Notes: a model not told the origin generated them from the sequence alone. Shown: positions 41,545 through 49,243, numbered from the stretch's first letter. The stretch: DNA of 64,000 nt from Mycolicibacterium madagascariense (GCF_010729665.1 NZ_AP022610.1:744001-808000); one strand, 5' to 3'. Made by a program: numbers and translations.

Positions 41545-41859
41545 ATGCGGAGGAGAACGCGACAGCGCGACGTGAATTCCCCGCCGTCGCCCCGCACCTG
41601 CGACCACCTGGCCGACGCCGCCGACGCCACCGTGCCGGAACCGTCGACGCCAGGCAGGTGCCAGGAATGCGACGAGCTCGGCGAGAGTACCTGGGCGCAC
41701 CTGCGGATGTGCCTCACGTGCGGGCACGTCGGCTGCTGCGACTCGAGCCCGCACCAGCACGCCAACCGGCACTTCCACGACACCGACCATCCCGTGATGC
41801 AGTCGATCGAACCTGGTGAGAGCTGGCGGTGGTGCTACGTCGACATCCGGCTGGGTTGA
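41545..41859 (+). CDS. UBP-type zinc-finger protein
   Basis: This 104-residue protein has a single ZnF-UBP-like domain with CDHL, GRCQECDELG, LRMCLTCGHVGCCDSS and HQHANRHFHDTDHPVMQ, the Cys/His set that in eukaryotes binds the C-terminus of ubiquitin. Bacteria of this group lack ubiquitin (mycobacteria use Pup), so the ligand here is unknown; a free C-terminal Gly-Gly or an unrelated peptide are possibilities. A short basic N-terminus precedes the finger. It is divergent from the antiporter and 22 bases upstream of the PurT-like gene. Confidence 0.85.
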   Translation: MRRRTRQRDVNSPPSPRTCDHLADAADATVPEPSTPGRCQECDELGESTWAHLRMCLTCGHVGCCDSSPHQHANRHFHDTDHPVMQSIEPGESWRWCYVDIRLG

Positions 41860-41881
41860 CGGTCTGGCAGGGTGAGGGGCG

Positions 41882-43051
41882 ATGACTGAATCCAGAACCG
41901 AGCAACCGTCCCTCCAGGTTCTGCTGCTCGGCGAGGGCGATGGCGCCCCCGAACTGGCCTCGGCGTTCGAGCGTCTCGGCGTTCGGGTGACGCGGGTGCC
42001 GCAGATCCCCGATGCCGCCGAGATCGGCGCGCTGCTCGACGAGCATCGCCCGGACTACCTGGTCGCCGCGTCGGCGGACGTGCCCGCGGCGGTGCTGCTC
42101 GCGGCGGACGAGCGCGGCGGGGTGGAGGTGTTCCCGACCCCGCGGGCGGCGACGCTCACGGCCGACCGCGAGGGGTTGCGCAAACTGGCCGGCGACGAGT
42201 TGGGTTTGCCGACCGTGCCGTTCTGGTTCGCCTCGTCGGCCGACGAGCTGGCGGCCGTGGCCGGCCACGCCGGCTTTCCCCTGCTGGTCACCCCGTTGGC
42301 GGGGTCGGTCCCCGGCGGTCAGTCGGTGCTGACGCGGCCCGAGGACGTCGCACCGGCGTGGACGCGTGCCGTCGAGGCGGGGGTGTCGCCGTCGAAGCAC
42401 GCGCGGCCCGAGGATTCGCGACCGCCGCGCGTGATGGCCGAGACCGTCGTCGACGTCGACGACGAGGTCACCCTGCTCACCGTCCGGACGGCGGAGCCGT
42501 CGGGGCCGCCGGTGGTGCAGTTCTGCGAACCCATCGGGCACCGGCGGGCAGGAGCGAAGCGACCGGGGGAATCGGACGCGCGGGCAGGAGCGCCGCTGGA
42601 GACGTGGCAGCCGCATCGGCTGGAGCCCGCCGCGTTGGACGCCGCGCGGTCGATCGCGGCGCGCATCGTGGGCTCGCTCGGGGGCCGCGGGGTGTTCGCC
42701 GTCGAGTTGCTGGTCTGCGGTGACGAGGTCTACTTCGCGACCGTGACGCCCCAACCCGCCGAAAGTGGGCTGATAACCCTTCGCTCGCAACGGCTTTCGC
42801 AGTTCGAGCTGCACGCCAGGGCGATCCTGGGGTTGGCCTTCGACACCATCCTGATCTCGCCTGCCGCCGCCGAGGTCGGCTCGCGGCGCGACGTCGGGGC
42901 CACCGCGCTGGCCGAGGCGCTGACCGTCCCGGAGAGCGACCTGCGGGTGCTCGACGCGACGTCGGTCGCCCTGGCCACGGCGCCCGACGTCGTCAGGGCC
43001 CGCGATCGCGCGCACCGGGTGTCGACCGTCGTGCACGGCCTGGGGTCGTGA
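41882..43051 (+). CDS. PurT-like ATP-grasp protein with altered active site
   Basis: This 389-residue protein aligns along its length with formate-dependent GAR transformylase PurT (DREGLRKLAGDELGLP, ETVVDVDDEVTLLTVR, VELLVCGDEVYFATVTPQPAESG, LHARAILGL). Many PurT residues are changed: the N-terminal GSGELGKE is GEGDGAPE, the SSSGKGQ loop is GSVPGGQ, SEVSPRPHDTG is ATVTPQPAESG (losing a Mg-binding Glu and the GAR Asp), and the C-terminal phosphate-binding RR is AT. A 36-base-spaced direct repeat adds about ten residues near residue 220. It sits before rhodanese and metZ like M. tuberculosis purT (Rv0389), but GAR activity is doubtful. Confidence 0.8.
   Translation: MTESRTEQPSLQVLLLGEGDGAPELASAFERLGVRVTRVPQIPDAAEIGALLDEHRPDYLVAASADVPAAVLLAADERGGVEVFPTPRAATLTADREGLRKLAGDELGLPTVPFWFASSADELAAVAGHAGFPLLVTPLAGSVPGGQSVLTRPEDVAPAWTRAVEAGVSPSKHARPEDSRPPRVMAETVVDVDDEVTLLTVRTAEPSGPPVVQFCEPIGHRRAGAKRPGESDARAGAPLETWQPHRLEPAALDAARSIAARIVGSLGGRGVFAVELLVCGDEVYFATVTPQPAESGLITLRSQRLSQFELHARAILGLAFDTILISPAAAEVGSRRDVGATALAEALTVPESDLRVLDATSVALATAPDVVRARDRAHRVSTVVHGLGS
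42544..42592 (+). repeat. Direct repeat and interspersed motif inside the PurT-like gene
   Basis: GCGGGCAGGAGCG occurs at 42544-42556 and 42580-42592, exactly 36 bases apart, encoding a repeated Arg-Ala-Gly-Ala. Between them GAGCGAAGCGACCGG (42552-42566) matches the motif at 24638-24652 with one change. The stretch falls where PurT proteins have a short turn. Confidence 0.65.
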
Positions 43052-43482
43052 GCGAGTCCGGCGTCGAGCCCGACCGCCCGACGATGGCGCCGTTCCTCGG
43101 CGCGCTGGGCGTGTTCGTGCTCGTCGTGATCGGCATCGTGGCGTTCAATCTGTTCGGCTCGCAGCACACGACTCCCGGGGATCAGGTGGCCCAGGCCGCG
43201 GTCGGGCAGAACGACGCGCTGCAGCGCTCCGACTACGGCGCGTTCACGAAGTTCACCTGCCGGGCCCGCCAGGGCAGCGCCGCCGACTTCGCGGCGCGGC
43301 AACGCGATTCGGTGGCCAAGCACGGCGAGCGCTACCTCGACGACGTGACGGCCATCCGCATCGACGGCGACGGCGCGTCGGCGACGGTGAAGTACCACTT
43401 CGACAAGACCAAGGACACCCCCTTCGAGGTCCCGGTGAGCTTCGTTCACGAGGACGGGGCGTGGAAGGTTTGCTCAGCGTAG
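43048..43482 (+). CDS. Membrane-anchored NTF2-like protein
   Basis: This 144-residue protein has one N-terminal transmembrane helix (about 13-36, FLGALGVFVLVVIGIVAFNL) and an exported domain of NTF2/DUF4878-like character. That domain has YGAFTKFTCRARQG, a DDVTAIRIDGDGASATVKYHF strand pair and a C-terminal GAWKVCSA. The two cysteines (FTC and KVC) probably pair. Its role is unknown; such domains often accompany kinases or secretion in mycobacteria. GTG 43048 overlaps the PurT-like stop by 4 bases. Confidence 0.8.
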   Translation: MSESGVEPDRPTMAPFLGALGVFVLVVIGIVAFNLFGSQHTTPGDQVAQAAVGQNDALQRSDYGAFTKFTCRARQGSAADFAARQRDSVAKHGERYLDDVTAIRIDGDGASATVKYHFDKTKDTPFEVPVSFVHEDGAWKVCSA

Positions 43483-43501
43483 GTGTGGGAGACTCGCGGT
43501 C

Positions 43502-43915
43502 GTGACGTATGCCGGAGACATCACCCCTGACGAGGCGTGGAAGTTGTTGGCCGACGATCCCCGGGCCGTGCTGGTCGACTGTCGCACCGAGGCCGAATGG
43601 CGCTTCGTGGGCGTCCCGGATACCACCGAACTGCAGCGCGACGTGGTGTACGTCGAGTGGAACCGCACCGACGGCACCCACAACGACGGGTTCGTCGCGG
43701 ACCTGGAGGCGGCCGGCGTGACGGCGGGCGAGCGTCCCGTCGTGTTCCTGTGCCGCTCCGGCAACCGCTCCATCGGCGCGGCCGAGGCGGCGACGGCTGC
43801 GGGCATCACCCCGTCCTACAACGTGCTCGACGGGTTCGAGGGCAACCTCGACTCCGACGGGCATCGCGGGTCGACGGGCTGGAAGGCCCTCGGATTGCCG
43901 TGGAGGCAGTCATGA
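43502..43915 (+). CDS. Rhodanese-like sulfurtransferase
   Basis: This 137-residue single-domain rhodanese carries persulfide on Cys84 in the active loop CRSGNRS. Other features are VLVDCRTEAEWRFVGVPD and the C-terminal STGWKALGLPW, typical of the group found beside metZ. It would donate sulfur, possibly to the sulfhydrylase step of methionine synthesis or to thiosulfate metabolism. It starts at GTG 43502, and its stop overlaps metZ by 4 bases (ATGA), as in the Rv0390-metZ pair of M. tuberculosis. Confidence 0.93.
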   Translation: MTYAGDITPDEAWKLLADDPRAVLVDCRTEAEWRFVGVPDTTELQRDVVYVEWNRTDGTHNDGFVADLEAAGVTAGERPVVFLCRSGNRSIGAAEAATAAGITPSYNVLDGFEGNLDSDGHRGSTGWKALGLPWRQS

Positions 43916-45138
43916 CCTCCGATCCCAACCAGCCGGTGCCGTCGGTCCGCATTCCGAAGCCGCTGCCCGACGGGGTCAGTCAGGCGACGATCGGCGTGCG
44001 CGGCGGCCTGTTGCGCTCGCAGTTCGAGGAGACCGCCGAGGCGCTGTACCTCACCTCCGGCTACGTCTACGAATCCGCGGGCGAGGCCGAGAAGGCGTTC
44101 ACCGGTGAGATCGATCGGTTCGTGTACTCGCGCTACGGCAATCCCACGATCGCGATGTTCGAGGAGCGCCTGCGCCTGATCGAGGGCGCTCCCGCCGCGT
44201 TCGCCACGGCCACCGGCATGGCCGCGGTGTTCACCGCGCTGGGCGCGCTGCTCGGTGCGGGTGACCGGCTCGTCGCGGCCCGCAGCCTGTTCGGTTCCTG
44301 CTTCGTGGTGTGCAGCGAGATCCTGCCGCGCTGGGGCGTGGAGACGGTGTTCGTCGACGGCGAGGACCTCGCGCAGTGGGAGGAAGCGCTGTCGGTGCCG
44401 ACGCAGGCCGTCTTCTTCGAGACGCCGTCGAACCCCATGCAGTCGCTCGTCGACATCGCCGCCGTCTGCGATCTCGCCCATGCGGCGGGCGCAAAGGTGG
44501 TGTTGGACAACGTCTTTGCGACCCCGCTCCTGCAGCAGGGGTTGCCGTTGGGGGCCGACGTCGTCGTGTACTCGGGCACCAAGCACATCGACGGGCAGGG
44601 CCGCGTGCTCGGCGGCGCCATCCTCGGCGACGAGGAGTTCATCGACGGCCCGGTGCAGAAGCTCATGCGCCACACCGGCCCGGCGATCAGTGCCTTCAAT
44701 GCGTGGACCATGCTGAAAGGCCTTGAGACGCTTGCTGTTCGGGTGAACTATTCGAACGGCTCGGCCCAGCGCGTCGCGGAGTTCCTCGAAGGCCACCCGT
44801 CCGTCAGCTGGGTGAAGTACCCGTTCCTGGATTCGCATCCGCAATTCGATCTGGCCAAGCGGCAGATGCGGGGCGGCGGCACGGTCGTGACGTTCGAGCT
44901 GGCGGGCGGCAGCAAGGAGCGGGCGTTCGAGGTGCTCGACAAGCTGCGCGTCGTCGACATCTCCAACAACCTCGGCGATGCGAAGTCCTTGATCACCCAT
45001 CCGGCGACCACGACGCACCGCGCGATGGGCCCGGAGGGGCGTGCGGCCATCGGCCTGGGGGACGGCGTGGTGCGCATCTCGGTCGGGCTCGAGGGGACCG
45101 AGGACCTCATCGCGGACCTGGACCAGGCGCTGAGCTAG
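43912..45138 (+). CDS. metZ: O-succinylhomoserine sulfhydrylase
   Basis: This 408-residue PLP enzyme makes homocysteine from O-succinylhomoserine and sulfide. It has the Cys/Met metabolism fold: YSRYGNPTIAMFEERL, ATGMAAVF (phosphate-binding), ETPSNP, DNVFATPLLQQ with the PLP Asp, the Schiff-base Lys in YSGTKHIDGQGR, and SLGD-like NNLGDAKSLITHPATTTH. ATG 43912 overlaps the rhodanese stop. The immediate upstream rhodanese may channel sulfide. Confidence 0.95.
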   Translation: MTSDPNQPVPSVRIPKPLPDGVSQATIGVRGGLLRSQFEETAEALYLTSGYVYESAGEAEKAFTGEIDRFVYSRYGNPTIAMFEERLRLIEGAPAAFATATGMAAVFTALGALLGAGDRLVAARSLFGSCFVVCSEILPRWGVETVFVDGEDLAQWEEALSVPTQAVFFETPSNPMQSLVDIAAVCDLAHAAGAKVVLDNVFATPLLQQGLPLGADVVVYSGTKHIDGQGRVLGGAILGDEEFIDGPVQKLMRHTGPAISAFNAWTMLKGLETLAVRVNYSNGSAQRVAEFLEGHPSVSWVKYPFLDSHPQFDLAKRQMRGGGTVVTFELAGGSKERAFEVLDKLRVVDISNNLGDAKSLITHPATTTHRAMGPEGRAAIGLGDGVVRISVGLEGTEDLIADLDQALS

Positions 45139-45510
45139 ATGTCGCGGTCCAGCGCGGCCAAGAAGGCGCGTCGCAAGAGGCGTCTCGATGCCCGCAACGA
45201 GGCCTGGTTGCCCCCGGAGATGCACGCCGACGTCAAGGGCGTGGCGCGCATCGCCGACGTCGTCATCCCGCGGGGTTGGGTATTCGACCAGGACTACTCC
45301 ACCGAGCGGTTCGTGACGTGGTACTACCCGCCGTCGGGCGTCGACTCGGGCGACGAGTCCGCCGAGGCGGTGACGCGGATCTGGCTGGAGGACCCGAAGG
45401 CGCCGCGCGTCCTGCTCGTCGGGTCGACCGCCGCCGACGACGAGGTGGCGCTGACCGTCGAGGAGCTGTTCGCGCGGCTGCCTGAGATCGAGGCGTACCG
45501 GGTCGGCTGA
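45139..45510 (+). CDS. Conserved small hypothetical protein
   Basis: This 123-residue soluble protein has a strongly basic N-terminus (SRSSAAKKARRKRRLDAR), followed by a compact domain with RGWVFDQDYSTERFVTWYYPPSG, EAVTRIWLEDPKAPRVLLVG and a final helix VEELFARLPEIEAYR. I do not recognise the family. It starts with ATG directly after the metZ stop, with no gap, so it is very likely translated from the metZ transcript. Confidence 0.75.
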   Translation: MSRSSAAKKARRKRRLDARNEAWLPPEMHADVKGVARIADVVIPRGWVFDQDYSTERFVTWYYPPSGVDSGDESAEAVTRIWLEDPKAPRVLLVGSTAADDEVALTVEELFARLPEIEAYRVG

Positions 45511-45513
45511 CCC

Positions 45514-46365
45514 CTACTTCTCCACGACGCCCTGGGCGGCCTGGGCCCGGTCCTCGTAGGCCTGGCGCGCCGTCTTGTCGAAGTCGAGGAACACGTGGTC
45601 GTTGCCCATCTGCTTGGACAGCCAGCGCCGACCGCGGGGGCCGAGCATCGAGGTGACGGCGCCGACGAACCGCAGCGGCGTGGGCACCGACACGTGGGTC
45701 TTGGGCTTGTCGAGGGTCTTCACGATCGCCGCGGCGATGTCCTCGGGTTGGACGGGTTTCTGGGCGCCGGTGTTCTTGGTGCCCGAGATAAGCTCGGTGT
45801 TGGTGAACGTCGGCAGGATGACCGACACCTCGACGCCCTGCGGGGCGAATTCGTCGGCCATCGCGGTGGACAGCCCGACCACGGCGAACTTGGTACCTGC
45901 GTAGACCACCTGGCCGGGCACCGCGACCATGCCCGCCATCGACGCGATGTTGACGACGTGGCCGCGGCGGCGGCGCACCATCTCCGGCAGGACCAGCTGA
46001 CAGCCGGTCAGCACGCCGTAGAAGTTGACCTCGATCGACGAGCGGATCGATTGCTCGGACTGCTCGAGGAACGGGCCGACAGGCATGACGCCGGCGTTGT
46101 TGATCAGCACGTCGATGTGCCCGTCGCCGTCGGTGCGGGCCTTGTCGAGGAAGACCGCGAAGGACTCGCGGTCCGTCACGTCGAGCGGGTAGCCGGTGAC
46201 CTGCCCGAACTTCGCGAGTTCGGAGACCGCCGACTCGAGGACCGCGACGTCACGGTCGCCGATGACCACGCGGGCGCCACGGTTTAGCAGCGCCTTGGCG
46301 GTGGCGTGGCCAATGCCGCGAGCGGCTCCGGTGATCGCGACGGTCCTGCCTCTGATGTTGTCCAT
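45514..46365 (-). CDS. SDR-family oxidoreductase
   Basis: This 283-residue SDR has TGAARGIGHATAK (cofactor), NNAGVMPVGPF, the Ser in NIASMAGMV and YAGTK with active-site Tyr/Lys, and a long C-terminal part (LRFVGAVTSMLGPRGRRWL) found in mycobacterial SDRs acting on lipophilic substrates. The start is ATG 46365 (MDNIRGR), which lies 8 bases after a TAAAGT -10, a leaderless arrangement; the longer reading to 46464 runs through the operator. Its promoter holds a 26-base palindrome, so it is likely repressed by a TetR-type protein encoded elsewhere. Confidence 0.9.
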   Translation of the reverse strand: MDNIRGRTVAITGAARGIGHATAKALLNRGARVVIGDRDVAVLESAVSELAKFGQVTGYPLDVTDRESFAVFLDKARTDGDGHIDVLINNAGVMPVGPFLEQSEQSIRSSIEVNFYGVLTGCQLVLPEMVRRRRGHVVNIASMAGMVAVPGQVVYAGTKFAVVGLSTAMADEFAPQGVEVSVILPTFTNTELISGTKNTGAQKPVQPEDIAAAIVKTLDKPKTHVSVPTPLRFVGAVTSMLGPRGRRWLSKQMGNDHVFLDFDKTARQAYEDRAQAAQGVVEK

Positions 46366-46369
46366 GCGG

Positions 46370-46395
46370 CCAAACTTTACACGTGTCAAGTTTGG
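46370..46395. promoter_or_regulatory. 26-base palindromic operator upstream of the SDR gene
   Basis: CCAAACTTTACAC (46370-46382) is followed by GTGTCAAGTTTGG (46383-46395), a palindrome with one mismatched pair. It covers the -10 (TAAAGT on the minus strand) of the SDR gene. The symmetry and length fit a TetR-type dimer site. It is 55 bases from the divergent GNAT gene, which could also be controlled. No regulator gene is adjacent. Confidence 0.75.
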
Positions 46396-46450
46396 TTCCC
46401 AAGGTGCTCGCTGGAATGCGGATGTCGCAGGTGCGTTGGACAGTGGAGTG

Positions 46451-46945
46451 ATGACCCGGCCCACTCTCGACGGCGTGCGCTTCGTCGCGGTCGCTCAGCA
46501 CGATCCGCTGGCCGAGCCCCTGCTCGCCGAGCTGACCGTGGAGTACGCCACGCGTTACGACACCACGACCGACCGGGTGGGGGCGTGGTTGCGCGGCTAC
46601 CCGGCCGAGGAATTCGCCGCACCCGGCGGCGGGATGGTCATGGGTCTGCTCGGCGACCGACCGGTGACCGGCGGCGCCTTCCGTCGTTTCGACGATCGGA
46701 CCGCCGAGCTCAAGCGCATCTGGACCGACAGCGGGCATCGTCGCCGCGGGTTCGCCAGGATCCTGCTGACGGAGCTGGAGACGCAGATCGCCGCGCGTGG
46801 GTACCGGCGGGTGTACCTGACGACGGGAGACCGCCAACCCGAGGCCGAGGCGCTCTACCTCGCCACCGGATACCACCGGTTGCCCGACCCGCTGCCCGCC
46901 GACGGCGAGGCCTACCCGATGGCGTTCCTGAAGGAGTTGACGTGA
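46451..46945 (+). CDS. GNAT-family N-acetyltransferase
   Basis: This 164-residue acetyltransferase has the acetyl-CoA pyrophosphate loop in GHRRRGFARILLTELE (Q/RxxGxG/A-type) and YRRVYLTTGDRQPEAEALYLATGY, the usual motif-B end. Its acceptor is unknown. Starts at ATG 46451. The next gene begins within its stop (GTGA overlap), so it is in an operon with a luciferase-like oxidoreductase. Its promoter region includes the palindrome at 46370-46395. Confidence 0.88.
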   Translation: MTRPTLDGVRFVAVAQHDPLAEPLLAELTVEYATRYDTTTDRVGAWLRGYPAEEFAAPGGGMVMGLLGDRPVTGGAFRRFDDRTAELKRIWTDSGHRRRGFARILLTELETQIAARGYRRVYLTTGDRQPEAEALYLATGYHRLPDPLPADGEAYPMAFLKELT

Positions 46946-48066
46946 ACGTTCCCCTGTCGATCCTCGACCTCTCACCGATCAGCGAGGGGGGCGACGCCGC
47001 GTCCGCGCTGCGCAACACCATCGACCTGGCCAGGCATGCCGAGCAGTGGGGTTTTCGCCGCTACTGGCTGGCCGAACACCACTTCGTCGCCGTGGCGAGT
47101 TCGCAGCCCGCGGTGCTGATCGGTCAGCTGGCCGCGGCCACGGAGCGGATACACGTCGGTGCGGCCGCCGTGCAGCTCGGCTACACGACCGCGGTCGCGA
47201 CCGTCGAGAGCTTCGGCATCCTCGACGCGCTGTACCCCGGCCGGATCGATCTCGGCGTCGGCAGATCGGGCCAGCGCCGTCGGGAGGCGGCGGCCGGGCC
47301 CAAGCCGGACGCGGCCACCCGGCCGGCGAAGCCGCCGCGCGTCTGGCGCGAGGTCGACGGCGTCGTCATCCCCGCGCCTTTCGACATCAGCACGCTGCTG
47401 AACAATCCCCGCCTCAAGGCCAGGAGTTCGGTGTTGCAGCAACCCGACGCCAACGCGCCGGACTTCGGTGACCAGGTGGCCGACATCATCGCGATGCTGC
47501 AGGGCACCTTCCAGGTGGACGGGGTGGAGACCCACGTGACGCCGGGGGAGCGAGCGGACCTGTGGCCGTGGGTGTTCGGCAGCAGCAAGGGTCAGAGTGC
47601 GCGGGTCGCCGCGAAGTTCGGTCTGCCGTTCGTCGCGAGCTACCACATCACCCCGGCCACCGCGCTGGAGGCGGTCGAGGTCTACCGCGACTCCTTCCAG
47701 CCGTCCGACGCGCTGCGCGAGCCGTACGTCGTGGTGTCCGCCGACGTCGTCGTGGCCGACGACACCGCGACCGCCCAGCACCTGGCATCGACGTTCGGCA
47801 ACTGGGTCCATCAGATCCGCGCGGTCGACGGCGCGGTGCCCTACCCCGACCCCGAGACCACCGAGCCGCTGACCGCCGAGCAGCAGGAGCTCGTAAGAGA
47901 CCGCACCGCAACGCAATTCGTGGGTGACCCCGACGAGGTGGCGCACCGGCTCGACGCCCTGCAGAAGCTCAGCGGCGCCGACGAACTCGTCATCACCTCG
48001 GTCACGCACCGCCATGCCGACCGCCTGCGCTCCCATGAGCTGATCGCCACGCGCTGGGGGCTCTGA
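46942..48066 (+). CDS. LLM-class flavin-dependent oxidoreductase (MsnO8-like)
   Basis: This 374-residue luciferase-like protein has the bacterial-luciferase subgroup start PLSILDLSPISEG, RYWLAEHHFVAVASSQPAVL, VGAAAVQLGYTTAVATVES, GRIDLGVGRSGQRR and WPWVFGSSKGQSARVAAKFGLP. It is of the FMN-type group rather than the short F420 type. The internal insertion (about 115-185) is longer than usual. It starts at GTG 46942, overlapping the GNAT stop by 4 bases. Substrate unknown. Confidence 0.9.
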   Translation: MNVPLSILDLSPISEGGDAASALRNTIDLARHAEQWGFRRYWLAEHHFVAVASSQPAVLIGQLAAATERIHVGAAAVQLGYTTAVATVESFGILDALYPGRIDLGVGRSGQRRREAAAGPKPDAATRPAKPPRVWREVDGVVIPAPFDISTLLNNPRLKARSSVLQQPDANAPDFGDQVADIIAMLQGTFQVDGVETHVTPGERADLWPWVFGSSKGQSARVAAKFGLPFVASYHITPATALEAVEVYRDSFQPSDALREPYVVVSADVVVADDTATAQHLASTFGNWVHQIRAVDGAVPYPDPETTEPLTAEQQELVRDRTATQFVGDPDEVAHRLDALQKLSGADELVITSVTHRHADRLRSHELIATRWGL

Positions 48067-48076
48067 GCCGCCGGGC

Positions 48077-48082
48077 TACCCT
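48077..48082 (+). promoter_or_regulatory. -10 element of a small membrane protein gene, leaderless
   Basis: TACCCT ends 6 bases before GTG 48089, and there is no ribosome site. Confidence 0.5.
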
Positions 48083-48088
48083 CGAACC

Positions 48089-48379
48089 GTGCTGTCGGAG
48101 CTGACGGTGGGCTGGCTGCTGCTCGCGGCGGGGCTCGCGACGTTCACCGCGGGCATCGGCCTGCGCTCGTTCGTCGGCCGCCGGCCCGACGAACGGCTCG
48201 GCCGTCTCCTGCGCAGATTCCGGGAATCGGCCGTCGGCAGCGTGCTGTACGGGCCGGTCGCGTCCGACGCCCGCGACCCCGAGGAACTCGACCAGACGAT
48301 CCTCATGCCGACGATCGTGCTGGGCTGCGGTTTCACGCTGACCGCGATCTTCCTGCTGGGCTACGCGATCCTCACGTAG
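48089..48379 (+). CDS. Small two-helix membrane protein
   Basis: This 96-residue protein has two transmembrane helices (about 7-27 and 74-94) joined by a basic/acidic loop with RRPDERLGRLLRRFRESAVGS and DARDPEELDQTILMPT. I do not recognise it. It starts at GTG 48089 by a leaderless-type promoter and overlaps the end of the convergent MBL gene by 8 bases. Confidence 0.65.
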   Translation: MLSELTVGWLLLAAGLATFTAGIGLRSFVGRRPDERLGRLLRRFRESAVGSVLYGPVASDARDPEELDQTILMPTIVLGCGFTLTAIFLLGYAILT

Positions 48380-49118
48380 ACACGGTGAGCGCCCGCGCCG
48401 CCGCGTCGCGCACCGGTCCCCGCCAGACCGGTCCGTGACCGGGTACCACGACATCGGTGTCGAGCATGCCCAGCGCCGACAGGCTGCGGGCGCAGCCGGC
48501 CGGGTCGTGGTTGAACAGTCCGGGCAGCAGCTGCGGTCCGGTGAGCTTCGACGTCGGGTGGCCGGTCACCAGGGCGTCGCCGCTGACGAGTACGCCGTCG
48601 ACCAGATAGGAACAGTGCCCGCCGGTGTGGCCGGGGGTGGGGATCGCGGTCGGCGTGCCGGGCAGGGTCGCCGCGACCTGCTCGCTGAAGGCCTGCGCGG
48701 TGGGGATGCCCGCGCGGGTGAGCGCTCCCGCCCTGACGATGTGGTAGGTCCATCGCAGATAGCGCGGCAGCCACGCCTTGGCGGCCAGCGCCGACACCGA
48801 GACCTGCTCGAGGTATTCGCGATGCGCGTGGCCGACCTCGGCCGAATGGCAGAACACCTGTGTGCCATGGGTTTTCGCGAACCAGATGGCAGAGCCGAAA
48901 TGGTCGACGTGGGCGTGGGTCAGCAGGATCGCGCGCACGTCGTCGATGCCGAAGCCGAGCTGGCGTACCGAGTCGAGCACCTCGTCGCGCTGGCGGGGGT
49001 AGCCCGCATCGATGAGGACGACGCCGCGGCCGTCGGTGACGAGGGTCCAGTTCACCAGCTCGGTCTGGGCGACGTGGACGCTGTCGGTGACGGCCGTGAC
49101 GCGGACTGGGGTCCTCAC
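48372..49118 (-). CDS. Metallo-beta-lactamase-fold hydrolase
   Basis: This 248-residue hydrolase has the dinuclear zinc motif THAHVDH (residues 67-73), further ligands in TPGHTGGH, VSGDALVTG and VPGHGPVW, and the initial strand VLIDAGYP. It has no signal peptide, so it is not a secreted beta-lactamase; glyoxalase II-like, lactonase or RNase-type roles are open. It is divergent from fgd1, as Rv0406c is in M. tuberculosis. TAGACT 6 bases before GTG 49118 suggests a leaderless transcript. Confidence 0.9.
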   Translation of the reverse strand: MRTPVRVTAVTDSVHVAQTELVNWTLVTDGRGVVLIDAGYPRQRDEVLDSVRQLGFGIDDVRAILLTHAHVDHFGSAIWFAKTHGTQVFCHSAEVGHAHREYLEQVSVSALAAKAWLPRYLRWTYHIVRAGALTRAGIPTAQAFSEQVAATLPGTPTAIPTPGHTGGHCSYLVDGVLVSGDALVTGHPTSKLTGPQLLPGLFNHDPAGCARSLSALGMLDTDVVVPGHGPVWRGPVRDAAARALTVST

Positions 49119-49124
49119 GCCGAC

Positions 49125-49130
49125 AGTCTA
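49125..49130 (-). promoter_or_regulatory. -10 element of the MBL hydrolase gene, leaderless
   Basis: TAGACT on the minus strand ends 6 bases before GTG 49118. Confidence 0.55.
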
Positions 49131-49139
49131 GGCGGACCG

Positions 49140-49194
49140 CGAGACTGCAACGGGCGACGAAATCGCGGGGAAATCGTCGTGAGATTCAGTCTCG
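49140..49194 (+). repeat. About 60-bp element with inverted ends, copy 2
   Basis: CGAGACTG (49140-49147) and CAGTCTCG (49187-49194) form a perfect inverted pair. GAGATTCAGT at 49181-49190 repeats the right end of copy 1 (15091-15152). It occupies the MBL/fgd1 divergent gap, between the two promoters. Confidence 0.45.
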
Positions 49195-49231
49195 TCGAGC
49201 CATCGAGGAATATGCGAGGCCGCGGCAGGGG

Positions 49232-49237
49232 TAGAAC
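49232..49237 (+). promoter_or_regulatory. -10 element of fgd1, leaderless
   Basis: TAGAAC ends 6 bases before GTG 49244, placing the mRNA 5' end at the start codon. Confidence 0.55.
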
Positions 49238-49243
49238 AGTGAT

